Assembly: GCA_037367405.1 (NCBI GenBank)
Contig: JAZKJV010000607.1
Location: 380,501-444,500 of the forward strand
DNA length: 64,000 nucleotides
Direction of reading: 5' to 3'
Origin: Ottelia alismoides
Taxonomy: Eukaryota > Streptophyta > Magnoliopsida > Alismatales > Hydrocharitaceae
Below the pieces are notes generated by a model. That model ran no database searches. It had not been told where the DNA came from and worked only from the letters and a program-made list of their open reading frames with translations. Positions 21,098-31,479 of this stretch are shown here, one piece after another (within the stretch, counting starts at the first letter, position 1; every line of letters begins with the position of its first letter). The translations under genes and the position numbers were made by a program.

Positions 21098-21470
21098 GCT
21101 CTTTTCCTACCCCCCACCCGCCGCCCCCACCTTCTCTCCTCCATCCCGGCGGCTTCCAGCCGCTATCGGCCCCACCAACTGCTGCCTGCGGCCCCACAAG
21201 CCGCCCTAGCCGCTGCCTGCGGCCCCACCAGCCGCCCGAGCGGCCCCACCAGCCCCTCCCAGCCGCCCCTGCGGCACCGCCGGGTGCCCTAGCAGCCCAG
21301 CCAGCCGCTGTCTGTCGCCCCAGCGGCAGCCAGCACACCCAGCGGCACCCCCTGCCGCTCCCACAGCCCCAGCGGCAACCCCATCAGCCGCAGTAGGGGT
21401 TCCGTGGCCTCCACCAGCACTTAGGCGTCGCTCTCGAGGCAGTTCAAGGGCTGTTTTGCTTCCTTGGAAG
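21098..21470 (+). repeat. B GC-rich leader with tandem repeats
   Basis: The leader repeats variants of GCGGCCCCACCAGCCGCC about every 20-40 nt and is strongly C-rich on the RNA-sense strand. It precedes the uORF/hairpin cassette. Antisense open frames here are artefacts of this composition. Confidence 0.75.
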
Positions 21471-21499
21471 CGTGCCCTAGACCCTTCTTCCTCGGCTTT

Positions 21500-21559
21500 A
21501 TGGATTTGAGTGCGTAAAGGTCTACACACGTACTCAAATCCGATGCAGTTGGTGTAGAC
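21500..21559 (+). promoter_or_regulatory. B leader cassette: uORF1, hairpin, uORF2
   Basis: uORF1 (21500-21517) encodes MDLSA. The stem is 21502-21515 with 21528-21541 (14 bp, one G-U). The 12-nt loop includes GTCTACAC (21520-21527), exactly complementary to GTGTAGAC at 21552-21559. uORF2 (21543-21557, MQLV) ends at the TAG within that downstream motif. The gag ATG at 21606 begins 46 nt later. Confidence 0.78.
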
Positions 21560-21605
21560 ATTCATCACATTGTCTATTCTCCCTTCGTCTTCTTCCAGCA
21601 GCAGT

Positions 21606-24600
21606 ATGTCAGAATCGAAAGTCGATTTGCCCTCCACCGGCGCATTCAAAGGTCCGGCGCCGATAGTGAAGATGGACGGGTCTAACTATGAGTTATGGGC
21701 CATGCAGTTCATGAGCCTCATGAAATCAAACGGTAAGAAACACATTCTTACCGAGGATGAGCCTGCGGAGAAGACAGGGATCTATGCCTCATGGGAGGCC
21801 GATGATGCTTATGCAAAGGTATGGTTATCGGGTACGTTGACGATGGAGATAGCTAATGATGTCCTCCATCAGCCCACTGCTAAGGCGATGTGGGACATTC
21901 TTGCTGCTACATATTCGCAGGTGCGAAATGAGACAAAGATGTTGCAGCTTCAGCATGACATCTTTACGATGAAGCAGGCCGGCAGACCTCTCCACTCTCT
22001 ATACACATCCCTAAGAGGGATGTTTGAGAAGCTCTACAGTACCATCCCTCTGACTGCTACTCCAGAGCAGCAGAAGACGTTCCGGAACGCCACCATGGTG
22101 GGTGTTCTACTTGCTGCCCTCGACCCTGAGTATGATGCTGCACGGTCACAGATCTTAGCAGATGCAGTCATTCCTCCAGTGGAGGATGTATACAGGAGGC
22201 TCAGCCGTATCCCAGTTTCCTCCAGCTCTTCTACTCCACCCCCATCTGCGATGGCAGCTTCGCGTGGGAGAGGTGGACCATCCTCTTGGCGTGGCCGTGG
22301 ACGTGGTCGTGGCTCTCAGGGAAGAGGCGGTCGACCTAGTCAGACGTGCTCATATTGTCACAGACCTGGACACTCAGAGGAGACATGCTACTCAAAGTAT
22401 GGGTTCCCAACATCAGCACGGGTTGCAGAGCATTCACAGTCTCCATTACCGTCTACTGCAGATCATAGATTTGACGAACTCGTGGCCCGTCTCCGTGATA
22501 TTATGCCACAGTCTTCTGGTGATTCATCTGGTGGCTCTTCTGATATTGCTGCCACAGCCTCAGCCAGTTCTTCCGCCGCTGCCAGTTCCTCAGGTAGATC
22601 TTCAGCGATCATTCCTTCACATGATATATCTGACTGGGTTATAGATTCCGGAGCTACACATCATCTGTGTCGAGATAGAGGTAGATTACAGGCCTACAGG
22701 GCTATTCCTCCAGGTCGCTCAGTGCAGATAGCAGATGGTTCCCATTCACCCCTTGTTGGTCAGGGGGAGGTTTTCTTAACCTCCGCTATGCAGCTACAGA
22801 ATGTTTTACATGCTCCTGAATTCTCACTGAATTTGCTGTCTATTAGTCAGATTACAAAGGATTTGAATTGTCGAGCTATATTTGACCCGTCTTCTCTCAT
22901 TTTTCAGGACATACTCACGGGCAAGGTGATTGGCTGTGGCTCTGAGCAGAACGGTCTATATCGGCTGGTCCGGGAATCTTATGCTGGCATCTCCGCTCAC
23001 TCTGCTGGTCCAGTCTCACCTTACATTTGGCATCTTCGTTTTGGTCACCTTCCACTCCAGAAAATGCGCCATCTTCTGCCCCAGATCTCCCCAAGTTCGT
23101 CGTTTCGTTGTGAAACTTGTCAGTTAGGAAAGCATCACAGGTCGAGCTTTCCAGGTCGTCAGAGTCGGAGCAGTAGCTCCCCTTTCGAGTTGTTACATAT
23201 AGATATATGGGGTCCGAGTCGTGTTCCCGATCACCAGGGACACAGGTTCTATCTTGTGGTCGTAGATGATTTTTCTCGTGTCTCTTGGGTTTTTCTACTG
23301 AAGAATAAGTCTGAAGCAGGAGATGTTATTAAAAATTTGATTAATGAAGTGCAGAATGTTTTTTCTTCTTCAGTCAAATATGTTCGGACGGATAATGCCC
23401 TGGAATTCTGTACACGTTCTCTTTCTCAATTTCTGTCATTAAAGGGAATTATTCATCAAACCACCTGTGCATACACATCCCAACAAAATGGTGTGGCGGA
23501 AAGAAAGCATCGCCATCTCTTGGATATCACTCGTACCTTATTGATTCAAAGTTGTGCTCCTATTTCCTTCTGGGGGGATGCTGTTCTTACTGCATGCTAT
23601 CTGGTCAATAGAATGCCTTCCTCTGTCCTTGGAGAGAAGATACCCATCTCTCTTATCTTTCCTGATAAAGAGCTCTTCTCACTGCCACCTCGTGTCTTTG
23701 GTGTTGTGGCGTTTGTTCATCGTCTGTCTCCTGGACTTGACAAGCTCTCTCCAAGAGCAGTCAAATGCGTCTTCGTTGAGTATTCAAGGACCCAGAAGGG
23801 ATACCGGTGTTATGATCCTACTACCAACAGGTACTTCGTTAGTGCGGATGTCACCTTCTTCGAGTCGGTCATGTTCTTCTCGCCAGCCGGGGACAGAATG
23901 GTACCATCCACCACCACTGATGATATTTTGGTTCCACCACCACCTACCTGTCTTACTCCTAACTCGTCTCCTGTGTCAGTTCCTTTGCCAGCACCGCCAC
24001 CACCACCTCCACCTCCACCACCACCCATTCCTCGGAGAATCATATCACCATTTCCTAACCACTATACGCGTCGGTCAGGTCCCGCTCAGACAGCAGATCA
24101 GCCAATCACTGAGCCTCAGGTATGTTCAGATGATGTTTCTACTGACGGGTTAGGTTCAGAACATATGCAGGATGACTCCTTACAGGTGGGCCCCGATGAT
24201 GATCTGGATGTTCCGATTGCTATTCGGAAACAGAGACGGCAGTGTGCATCCTATCCCTTTGCTTCACAGGTTTCCTTCCACCGACTCACAGGTGATTTCC
24301 AGAAGTTTGCTACTGCTTTATCTTCCGTGGACATACCACGGACATACCAGGAAGCCTTGAAGAGTGAATGCTGGAGACTGGCTATGGAAGAAGAAATGGG
24401 GGCCTTGCAGTCCCGTGGCACATGGTCTTTGGTCCCTGCACCTCCTGATGCATCCGTTGTAAGTTGCAAATGGGTCTTCACAGTCAAATACCATGCAGAT
24501 GGCACATTGGATAGATACAAAGCACGTTTAGTCGCCCGGGGATTTACACAGACATATGGCGTTGATTACATGGATACATTCTCTCCAGTGGCGAGACACT

Positions 24601-25868
24601 CGACTCTGTGTATCCTCCTGTCTGTTGCAGTAGTCCGTGACTGGAGCATTTATCAGCTGGATGTCAAGAATGCATTTTTGTACGGGGACTTACAGGAGGA
24701 AGTCTACATGCAGCAGCCACCCGGGTTTACTGCTGAGGGGGAGACGCATATGGTATGTAGACTTCACAAGGCTATATATGGACTTAAACAGAGTCCACGA
24801 GCATGGTTCCAGAAACTGTCCAACCTAATTGAGCACCAGGGATTCAAGAGGTCCAATGCTGACCATTCGTTGTTTGTCCAGAAGTCCTCGGCAGGTACGG
24901 TTGTCATAATGGTCTATGTGGATGATATTCTTGTTACAGGAGATGATGTTCAGGGCATAGCAAGGGCGAAGGCATTCCTAGGTCGTCAGTTTGTTACAAA
25001 GGATCTTGGAACCCTAAGATATTTTCTAGGGTTGGAATTTGCTAGGAATGCACATGGTTTGGTGATGACACAACGGAAGTACATTACTGACTTCCTGGTT
25101 GAGACTGGTATGGATGGGTGCAAACCATCAAGCATCCCCATGGACCCCAGCATGAAGCTATATGATGATGATACTGACGAAGTGGATAAGAGGAGATATA
25201 GAGAGATGGTGGGAAAACTCCTCTACATTACTATAACCCGTCCAGACATTGCATTTGCAGTTAGCCGGGTGAGTCAGTTTATGGAGCAGCCCAGACAGGT
25301 TCACATGGATGCTATACACATGATACTGAGGTATCTGAAGTCTACTCCTGGATTAGGGTTACTATTCAGAAAGGGTGCAGACTTATCCATCTCAGCGTGT
25401 GCAGACGCAGATTATGCAGGATGCCCTAAGGATAGAAAATCAACCTCAGGGTTTGCAGTCTTTGTTGGAGGCTCTCTGGTTTCTTGGAAAAGCAAGAAAC
25501 AAACGGTGGTGGCAAGATCCAGTGCGGAATCCGAATACAGGGCAATGGCCCAAGCCAGCACGGAAATGATGTGGGTTCGCTCTGTATTAGAAGATCTACA
25601 TGTAGCAGTACCTCTACCTATGACGCTTCAGTGTGACAATCAGGCAGCATTGTTCATTGCCAACAATCCAGCTTTTCATGAGAGGACCAAGCACATTGAA
25701 GTTGACTGTCATTACACTAGGGACCTGATCCAGAGAGGATTGATATCCACGGCCCTTGTTAGCTCAGGAGATCAGACTGCCGATGTATTCACCAAGCCAT
25801 TGCTCAGAGGACCTTTCCAGATATGTTCATCCAAGCTGAGCATGATCGACATCTATGCTCCACCTTGA
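21606..25868 (+). CDS. B Gag-Pol polyprotein, uninterrupted (1420 aa)
   Basis: The start ATG at 21606 (MSESKVDLPSTGAF) is the first after the two leader uORFs. Gag has KMDGSNYELWAMQFM and a CCHC knuckle CSYCHRPGHSEETC. Protease has WVIDSGATHHLC. Integrase has the HHCC zinc region (HLRFGHLP...CETCQLGKHH) and the DDE residues in HIDIWGP, VRTDNALEF and VAERKHRHLLD. A Pro-rich linker follows. RT has YVDD at 24915-24926. RNase H has CADADYAGCPKDRKSTSGF, SAESEYRAM and CDNQAALFIANN. All catalytic residues I can check are present and there is no stop or frameshift. The product would be a virus-like-particle polyprotein cut by its own protease. Confidence 0.95.
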   Translation: MSESKVDLPSTGAFKGPAPIVKMDGSNYELWAMQFMSLMKSNGKKHILTEDEPAEKTGIYASWEADDAYAKVWLSGTLTMEIANDVLHQPTAKAMWDILAATYSQVRNETKMLQLQHDIFTMKQAGRPLHSLYTSLRGMFEKLYSTIPLTATPEQQKTFRNATMVGVLLAALDPEYDAARSQILADAVIPPVEDVYRRLSRIPVSSSSSTPPPSAMAASRGRGGPSSWRGRGRGRGSQGRGGRPSQTCSYCHRPGHSEETCYSKYGFPTSARVAEHSQSPLPSTADHRFDELVARLRDIMPQSSGDSSGGSSDIAATASASSSAAASSSGRSSAIIPSHDISDWVIDSGATHHLCRDRGRLQAYRAIPPGRSVQIADGSHSPLVGQGEVFLTSAMQLQNVLHAPEFSLNLLSISQITKDLNCRAIFDPSSLIFQDILTGKVIGCGSEQNGLYRLVRESYAGISAHSAGPVSPYIWHLRFGHLPLQKMRHLLPQISPSSSFRCETCQLGKHHRSSFPGRQSRSSSSPFELLHIDIWGPSRVPDHQGHRFYLVVVDDFSRVSWVFLLKNKSEAGDVIKNLINEVQNVFSSSVKYVRTDNALEFCTRSLSQFLSLKGIIHQTTCAYTSQQNGVAERKHRHLLDITRTLLIQSCAPISFWGDAVLTACYLVNRMPSSVLGEKIPISLIFPDKELFSLPPRVFGVVAFVHRLSPGLDKLSPRAVKCVFVEYSRTQKGYRCYDPTTNRYFVSADVTFFESVMFFSPAGDRMVPSTTTDDILVPPPPTCLTPNSSPVSVPLPAPPPPPPPPPPPIPRRIISPFPNHYTRRSGPAQTADQPITEPQVCSDDVSTDGLGSEHMQDDSLQVGPDDDLDVPIAIRKQRRQCASYPFASQVSFHRLTGDFQKFATALSSVDIPRTYQEALKSECWRLAMEEEMGALQSRGTWSLVPAPPDASVVSCKWVFTVKYHADGTLDRYKARLVARGFTQTYGVDYMDTFSPVARHSTLCILLSVAVVRDWSIYQLDVKNAFLYGDLQEEVYMQQPPGFTAEGETHMVCRLHKAIYGLKQSPRAWFQKLSNLIEHQGFKRSNADHSLFVQKSSAGTVVIMVYVDDILVTGDDVQGIARAKAFLGRQFVTKDLGTLRYFLGLEFARNAHGLVMTQRKYITDFLVETGMDGCKPSSIPMDPSMKLYDDDTDEVDKRRYREMVGKLLYITITRPDIAFAVSRVSQFMEQPRQVHMDAIHMILRYLKSTPGLGLLFRKGADLSISACADADYAGCPKDRKSTSGFAVFVGGSLVSWKSKKQTVVARSSAESEYRAMAQASTEMMWVRSVLEDLHVAVPLPMTLQCDNQAALFIANNPAFHERTKHIEVDCHYTRDLIQRGLISTALVSSGDQTADVFTKPLLRGPFQICSSKLSMIDIYAPP

Positions 25869-25875
25869 GGGGGAG

Positions 25876-26035
25876 TGTAGAGATAGTTTCTATTATTATT
25901 ATATGTTTATGTACCGTGTTTTTATTTCTTTCTTCTATTTAGACATCCATGTAATTTACCCTTAAGGCTTCTCCCTATATAAGAGAGCCTAGGGTTTTCT
26001 TATTCATCATAACAAAGACTCCCTTTCGTCTAACA
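25876..26035 (+). repeat. B 3' LTR
   Basis: Same 160 bp as the 5' LTR with no difference seen by eye. It is preceded by TTGAGGGGGAG (polypurine tract). Confidence 0.95.
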
Positions 26036-26178
26036 TTAACTATGAATGAATTTTGTGGCCAATTCAAGTGTTTGACAATGAATGATTTTACTGTTGACTA
26101 TGAATGATTTGGAATTTACTTTTGTTCTCCGGTGTTTTATAGTTGTTGTTTTGCTTCTTTAATGATGTGATTGATATC

Positions 26179-26338
26179 TGTAGAGGTTTATATTATGTTA
26201 TGACTGTTCCGCATTTCCTATTTATATAATGTACGTCTATGTAATTTACCCAAGGGTTTTCTCTCTATATAAGAGACGCGAGGGCTCTATGGAATAATAC
26301 ATCAGATTATCCTTTTACTCTAACATGGTATCAGAGCC
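26179..26338 (+). repeat. C 5' LTR and primer-binding site
   Basis: The LTR is 26179-26325, TGTAGAGGTTTA...CTCTAACA, with CTATGTAATTTACCC and CTCTATATAAGAGACGC. The primer site TGGTATCAGAGCC follows without a gap at 26326-26338, and the ATG formed at the joint opens a seven-codon uORF (MVSEPKP). A C-rich leader with CCG repeats extends to 26640. Confidence 0.92.
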
Positions 26339-26647
26339 AAAACCCTAGCCTAGGGTTTTCTCCACCCGCCGCCCCTCCCCCCCCCCCGCCGCCGCCGCCG
26401 CCGCCTCTCTCCAGCCGGGCCTCCTCCTCTCGCCGCCAGGCCCTCCCGCGCCCCTCTTCGGTCACCGGGCGCCCCTTCCCGTCGCCCCTCTCCAGCCGCC
26501 GGGACCCCCCCTCCCCTCTTGCCGCCGCAGGGACTCCCCCGCCTCCCCTTGCCGCCGGGACCCCCCCCCTTGCCGTCGTCGGGTCCCCGCCCGCCTCCCC
26601 TTGCCGTCGAGAGCCCCCCCTTGTCGCCGGGGCTCAGTCCACCGCTG

Positions 26648-26705
26648 ATGGGTTCAAGTGCATAAGTCTACATATGCACTTGAATCCTAACGTGTCTGTG
26701 TAGAC
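26648..26705 (+). promoter_or_regulatory. C leader cassette: uORF1, hairpin, uORF2
   Basis: uORF1 (26648-26665) encodes MGSSA. The stem is 26650-26664 with 26673-26687 (15 bp, one G-U). The 8-nt loop AGTCTACA contains GTCTACA, complementary to TGTAGAC at 26699-26705. uORF2 (26674-26703) starts in the 3' arm, encodes MHLNPNVSV and ends at the TAG of that motif. The gag ATG at 26751 begins 45 nt later. Confidence 0.77.
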
Positions 26706-26750
26706 ACTAGTTCTGTTGTCTCTCATCCCTTGGTCTTCCTCTCCGGCATT

Positions 26751-29700
26751 ATGTCAGACCAAAAGATTGATATGCCCGCCATAGGTGCCTTCAAAGGCTC
26801 GGCACCAATAGTCAAGATGGACGGGACGAACTACGAACTCTGGGCTATGCAGTTCCTGAGTCTTATGAAGTCGTGTGGTAAGAAACATATTCTTACCGAA
26901 GAGGAGCCGGCAGAGAAGACGGGGATTTATGCCTCATGGGAGGCGGACGATGCGTATGCCAAAGTTTGGCTGTCAGGGACGCTCACGATGGAGATAGCCA
27001 ACGACGTCCTTCATCAACCCACCGCCAAGGCGATGTGGGATATTCTGGACACTACATACTCTCAAGTGCGGAACGAGACGAAGATGCTGCAGTTGCAGCA
27101 TGATATTTTTACCACGAAGCAAAATGGGAGGCCTCTTCATTCTCTGTACACGTCTCTTCGTGGAATGTTCGAGAAGTTATATAGCACCATCCCGCTCACA
27201 GCAACACCAGAACAGCAGAAGACGTTCCGCAACGCCACTATGGTAGGCGTATTACTTGCTGCCCTGGACCTAGAGTACGAGGCAGCACGCTCTCATATCC
27301 TTGCCGATGCCACTATTCCACCGATGGAAGAAGTCTACAGGAGACTCAGTCGTGTACCGGTTCCATCAAATACAGCGACTCCACCTCCCTCGGCAATGGC
27401 AGTCTCCAGAGGACGTGGTAGTTCGTCTTCATTTCGTGGCAGAGGAAGTGGTGGACGTGGCCGAGGAGGTCGTGTCCGTTCTACGTGCTCATTCTGTCGT
27501 CGTACTGGTCATTCGGAGGATACATGCTATTCCAAGCATGGCTTCCCTCCCTCTGCACGTGTCGCTGATCATGTTCAGGGTCCACCAGCATCTACTCCAG
27601 ATCACAGGTTCAAGGAGCTAGTGGCACGGCTTCGTGATATTATGCCACAATCATCTTCAGAGGGTGCTGATGCTTCTGACATTGCGGCTTCGGCGTCAGC
27701 TAGTACATCTGCTACTGTCAGTACCTCAGGTAGTACTTCAGTCTCCTGTCGTAACTATGATCTCACAGGTTGGATTGTTGATTCTGGAGCCACCCATCAT
27801 CTCTGTCGTGATAGAGATATCCTACAGTCCTACAGAGCTGTTCAGCCTGGTCGCTCCGTACTCATAGCTGATGGCACTCATTCCCCTATTGTCGGTCAGG
27901 GGAAGACAGCTTTGCTGCCCTCTATGTACTTACAGAATGTTCTACATGCACCGGAGTTCTCTATGAATTTATTATCAATTAGTCAGATTACAAGAGATTT
28001 GCACTGTCGTGCCATATTTGATCCATCTTCTATCATTTTTCAGGACATACTAACGGGCAGGGTGATTGGCTGTGGCTCTTAGCACAATGGTCTCTATCGT
28101 CTCGTACGGAACTCCTATGTTGGCGTCTCACTACATTCTCAGGGTTCTGTATCTCCATATACCTGGCATCTTCGATTTGGTCACCTGCCGCTACAGAAAA
28201 TGCGTCACCTCCTGCCTCAGATCTCTCCGAATTCGTCATTTCGTTGTGAAGCGTGTCAGATAGGGAAGCACCATCGGTCCAGCATCCCCAGTCGTCAGGG
28301 TCGGAGCAGTCGCTCCCCATTTGAGTTATTTCATATAGATATTTGGGGTCCCAGTCGTGTCCCAGATCATCAGGGGCACAGGTTCTATCTAGTTGTAGTT
28401 GATGATTTCTCTCGAGTGTCTTGGACTTTTCTTCTTAAAAATAAATCCGAAGCAGAAGTGTTATTCAAAATCTTATCAATGAAGTTCAAAATGTTTTTTC
28501 ATCTGCTGTTAAGTATGTGCGTACTGACAATGCATTGGAATTCGGCACTCGTTCCCTTGCTCGCTTCCTTTCCTCTAAGGGCATTATCCACCAAACCACA
28601 TGTGCATACACTTCTCAACAAAATGGTGTTGCAGAACGGAAGCATTGACACTTTCTTGATATTGCTCGCACATTACTTATTCAGAGTTGTGCCCCATTAG
28701 CCTTTTGGGGGATGCTATACTTACAGCATGCTATCTGGTCAACCGCATGTCTGCTACTGTTCTTGGGGAAAAGTCTCCCATCTCTGTTCTCTTTCCTGAC
28801 AAGGATTTGTTTTCACTTACACCTCGGGTCTTTGGCACAGTTGCGTTTGTTCACCGATTATCTCCAGGACTTGATAAGCTCTCTCCTAGAGCTATCAAGT
28901 GTGTTTTTGTGGGCTACTCGAGGACACAGAAAGGATATCGTTGCTATGACCCCATTCATGACAAGTACTATGTGAGTGTCGATGTTACATTTTTCGAACC
29001 GGTCAGGTACTTCTCCCCTGCAGGTGACAGATTGGTCTCCTCCACACCCACGGATACTAATGTATATGTGCCTCCGCCTCCAAGCCCAGGTCAATCCGAC
29101 ACCAATACACCACCACCACCACCACCACCACCACCTCCGATTGTACCGTTTCCTAAGTTCTATACAAGGCGGTCCGGCCCTGCTCAAGCTACATGCCAAC
29201 CATCCAGCACGCCTCAGGTATGTTCTGATGTTATCACTAATGATGGGTTAGATAATGCACCAGTGCAGGAGCCTTTACTACAGGAGGAGGATCCGCCAGT
29301 CACCACAGTGCTAGATAATCTTGATCGGCCTATTGCTCAAAGGAAGCAGAGAAGACAATGTGCATCATATCCTCTTGCGTCTCAAGTATCATTTCATCGT
29401 CTCAATGGGGATTTCCAGAGATTTGCAACAGTTGTCTCGTCGGTTGAGATTCCACGGACCTATCAAGAAGCCGTGAAGATTGATTGCTGGCGTCTAGCTA
29501 TGGAAGAGGAGATGCGTGCCTTACAGTCTCGAGGGACTTGGTCTCTAGTCCCCATTCCTCCAGGTGCCTCTGTGGTGAGCTGCAAGTGGGTGTTTACGGT
29601 GAAATATCATGCAGATGGGCATCTCGACAGATACAAGGCCAGACTTGTTGCACGTGGATTTACCCAAACATATGGGGTAGATTATTTGGACACTTTTTCA

Positions 29701-30984
29701 CCAGTGGCTCGACACTCCACTCTTCGCATCCTCCTATATGTTGTTGTGGTACGTGACTGGACCATTTTTCAGCTTGATGTCAAGAATGCTTTCTTGTATG
29801 GTGATCTACAGGAGGAAGTCTACATGCAGCAGCCACCAGGGTTTGCTGCTGAGGGGGAGACTCAGATGGTGTGCAGACTTCATAAGGCTATCTATGGCCT
29901 CAAACAGAGTCCCCGGGCATGGTTCGAGAAGCTTTCCCAGCTGATTGAACGACAGGGGTTCAAGAGATCAAATGCGGACCATTCACTATTCATCCAGAAG
30001 ACCCCTAGAGGTACAGTTGTTGTCATGATATATGTTGATGATATTTTGGTTACAGGAGATGATGCTCAGGGAATTGAGATAATCAAATCCCTATTGGGAA
30101 GTCAGTTTATTACGAAGGATCTAGGCACCATACGATATTTTCTGGGGATAGAGTTTGCAAGAAATGCACAAGGAATGGTAATGACTCAAAGAAAATATGT
30201 CACAGACTTGCTAGTTGAAACAGGAATGACTGGATGAAGACCGTCGAGCACGCCTATGGACCCAAGCATGAAGTTGTACGACAATGATACCGAGGAGGTG
30301 GACAAAAGAAGATACAGAGAGATGGTGGGTAAGCTCTTATACATTACTATAACTCGACCGGATATTGCCTTTGCAGTAAACCGGGTGAGTCAATTTATGG
30401 AGCAGCCTAGGCAAGTTCATATGGATGCCTTGTATATGATATTGAGATATCTGAAGTCTTCCCCAGGCGCAGGGTTGCTATTCAGAAAAGATACAGATCT
30501 GTCTATTTCCGCTTGTGCAGATGCAGACTATGCAGGATGTCCAAAGGATCGTAAATCTACTTCTGGATTTGCTATCTTCATAGGAAGCTCTTTGGTTTCT
30601 TGGAAAAGCAAGAAACAGACTGTTGTGGCGAGATCCAGTGCTGAATCCGAGTACAGAGCCATGGCACAAGCAAGCGCAGAGATGATGTGGGTTAGAGCAG
30701 TCTTAGAAGATTTGAATGTAGATGTCTCCTTGCCTATGAATCTTCAATGTGACAATCAGGCAGCATTGTTTATTGCCAATAATCCAGTGTTTCATGAGAG
30801 AACAAAGCACATCGAGGTGGATTGTCATTATACTAGAGACATGATCCAGAAGGGCTTCATTTCCACTTCTCATGTCAGTTCAGAGGACCAGACTGCTGAT
30901 ATATTTACCAAGCCATTGCTCAGAGGACCTTTCCAGAGATGTTCTTCCAAGCTGAGCATGATTGATATCTATGCTCCATCTTGA
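26751..30984 (+). pseudogene. C Gag-Pol polyprotein, broken
   Basis: Gag to protease is open from the ATG at 26751 (MSDQKIDMPAIGAF) to a TAG at 28081-28083. Integrase reads on, with a one-base deletion near 28460, a TGA in the KH-H motif near 28647, and another one-base deletion near 28710. RT is open from 28687, includes YVDDILVTGD near 30030, and stops at a TGA at 30235-30237. RNase H is open to 30984. Domain order and catalytic motifs match B; damage is limited and recent. Confidence 0.92.
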
Positions 30985-30991
30985 GGGGGAG

Positions 30992-31138
30992 TGTAGAGGT
31001 TTATATTATGTTATGACTGTTCCGCATTTCCTATTTATATAATGTACGTCTATGTAATTTACCCAAGGGTTTTCTCTCTATATAAGAGACCCGAGGGCTC
31101 TATGGAATAATACATCAGAGTATCCTTTTACTCTAACA
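30992..31138 (+). repeat. C 3' LTR
   Basis: 147 bp, same borders as the left LTR; GACCCG and CAGAGTAT replace GACGCG and CAGATTAT of the left copy. Confidence 0.94.
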
Positions 31139-31185
31139 ATATCATGTTATTATTTTGCAGTTTGTATTACATCCCAACCAACTAG

Positions 31186-31375
31186 GCCAGGGAAATTGGC
31201 ATTTCCAGGGCATTCTCCATATATCGCACGTTTGTTATGCGATATAAATATGACACATCTCCGACATGTGACACTTATGGGCCAGGGGGGTGACTTTTCC
31301 AGGGCATTCTCAATATAGCGCGCCTTGTCAGTTCGCTATACATATGACGCGTTCCAACTATGCGACACCTTATGA
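31186..31375. repeat. Two-copy tandem repeat of about 95 bp
   Basis: Two adjacent diverged units each start with GGCCAGG, contain TTTCCAGGGCATTCTC and end near GACAC-TTATG. They lie just right of element C. They resemble no element end that I recognise. Confidence 0.6.
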
Positions 31376-31479
31376 TGCATACCATACATGTGACACTGTA
31401 ACACTATGCAAGTGAAAAATCGGTGGCTTATAGGGAGAATTATGTTTTACAATTACACTATATAGGATTTTTTCTCTTT

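Larger units (their letters stand above)
20917..26035 (+). mobile_element. Intact Ty1/copia element B (5.12 kb)
   Basis: B has two 160-bp LTRs (20917-21076 and 25876-26035) that I read as identical. The target duplication is TTAAC (20912-20916 and 26036-26040). A Met-tRNA primer site directly abuts the LTR, a purine tract GAGGGGGAG precedes the 3' LTR, and one uninterrupted polyprotein frame lies between. Short LTRs, size and domain order suggest the Ale/Retrofit side of plant copia; that placement is tentative. By sequence this is a potentially autonomous, very recent insertion inside MKK3 intron 2. Confidence 0.95.
26179..31138 (+). mobile_element. Ty1/copia element C (4.96 kb), full length but defective
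   Basis: LTRs of 147 bp (26179-26325, 30992-31138) differ at two visible positions. The target duplication is ATATC (26174-26178 and 31139-31143). Primer site TGGTATCAGAGCC abuts the left LTR; a purine tract precedes the right one. The polyprotein has three stops and two single-base deletions. It is the same family as D and a sister family of B. Only 138 bp separate B's right target repeat from C's left one. Confidence 0.94.

Noticed and set aside
21093..21649. Gly/Ala-rich minus-strand frames
   Set aside because: Composition artefacts of the C-rich leader of element B.
23990..24030. Proline run as a separate motif of interest
   Set aside because: It is the flexible linker between integrase and RT in element B and its relatives; the antisense glycine-run frame is an artefact.
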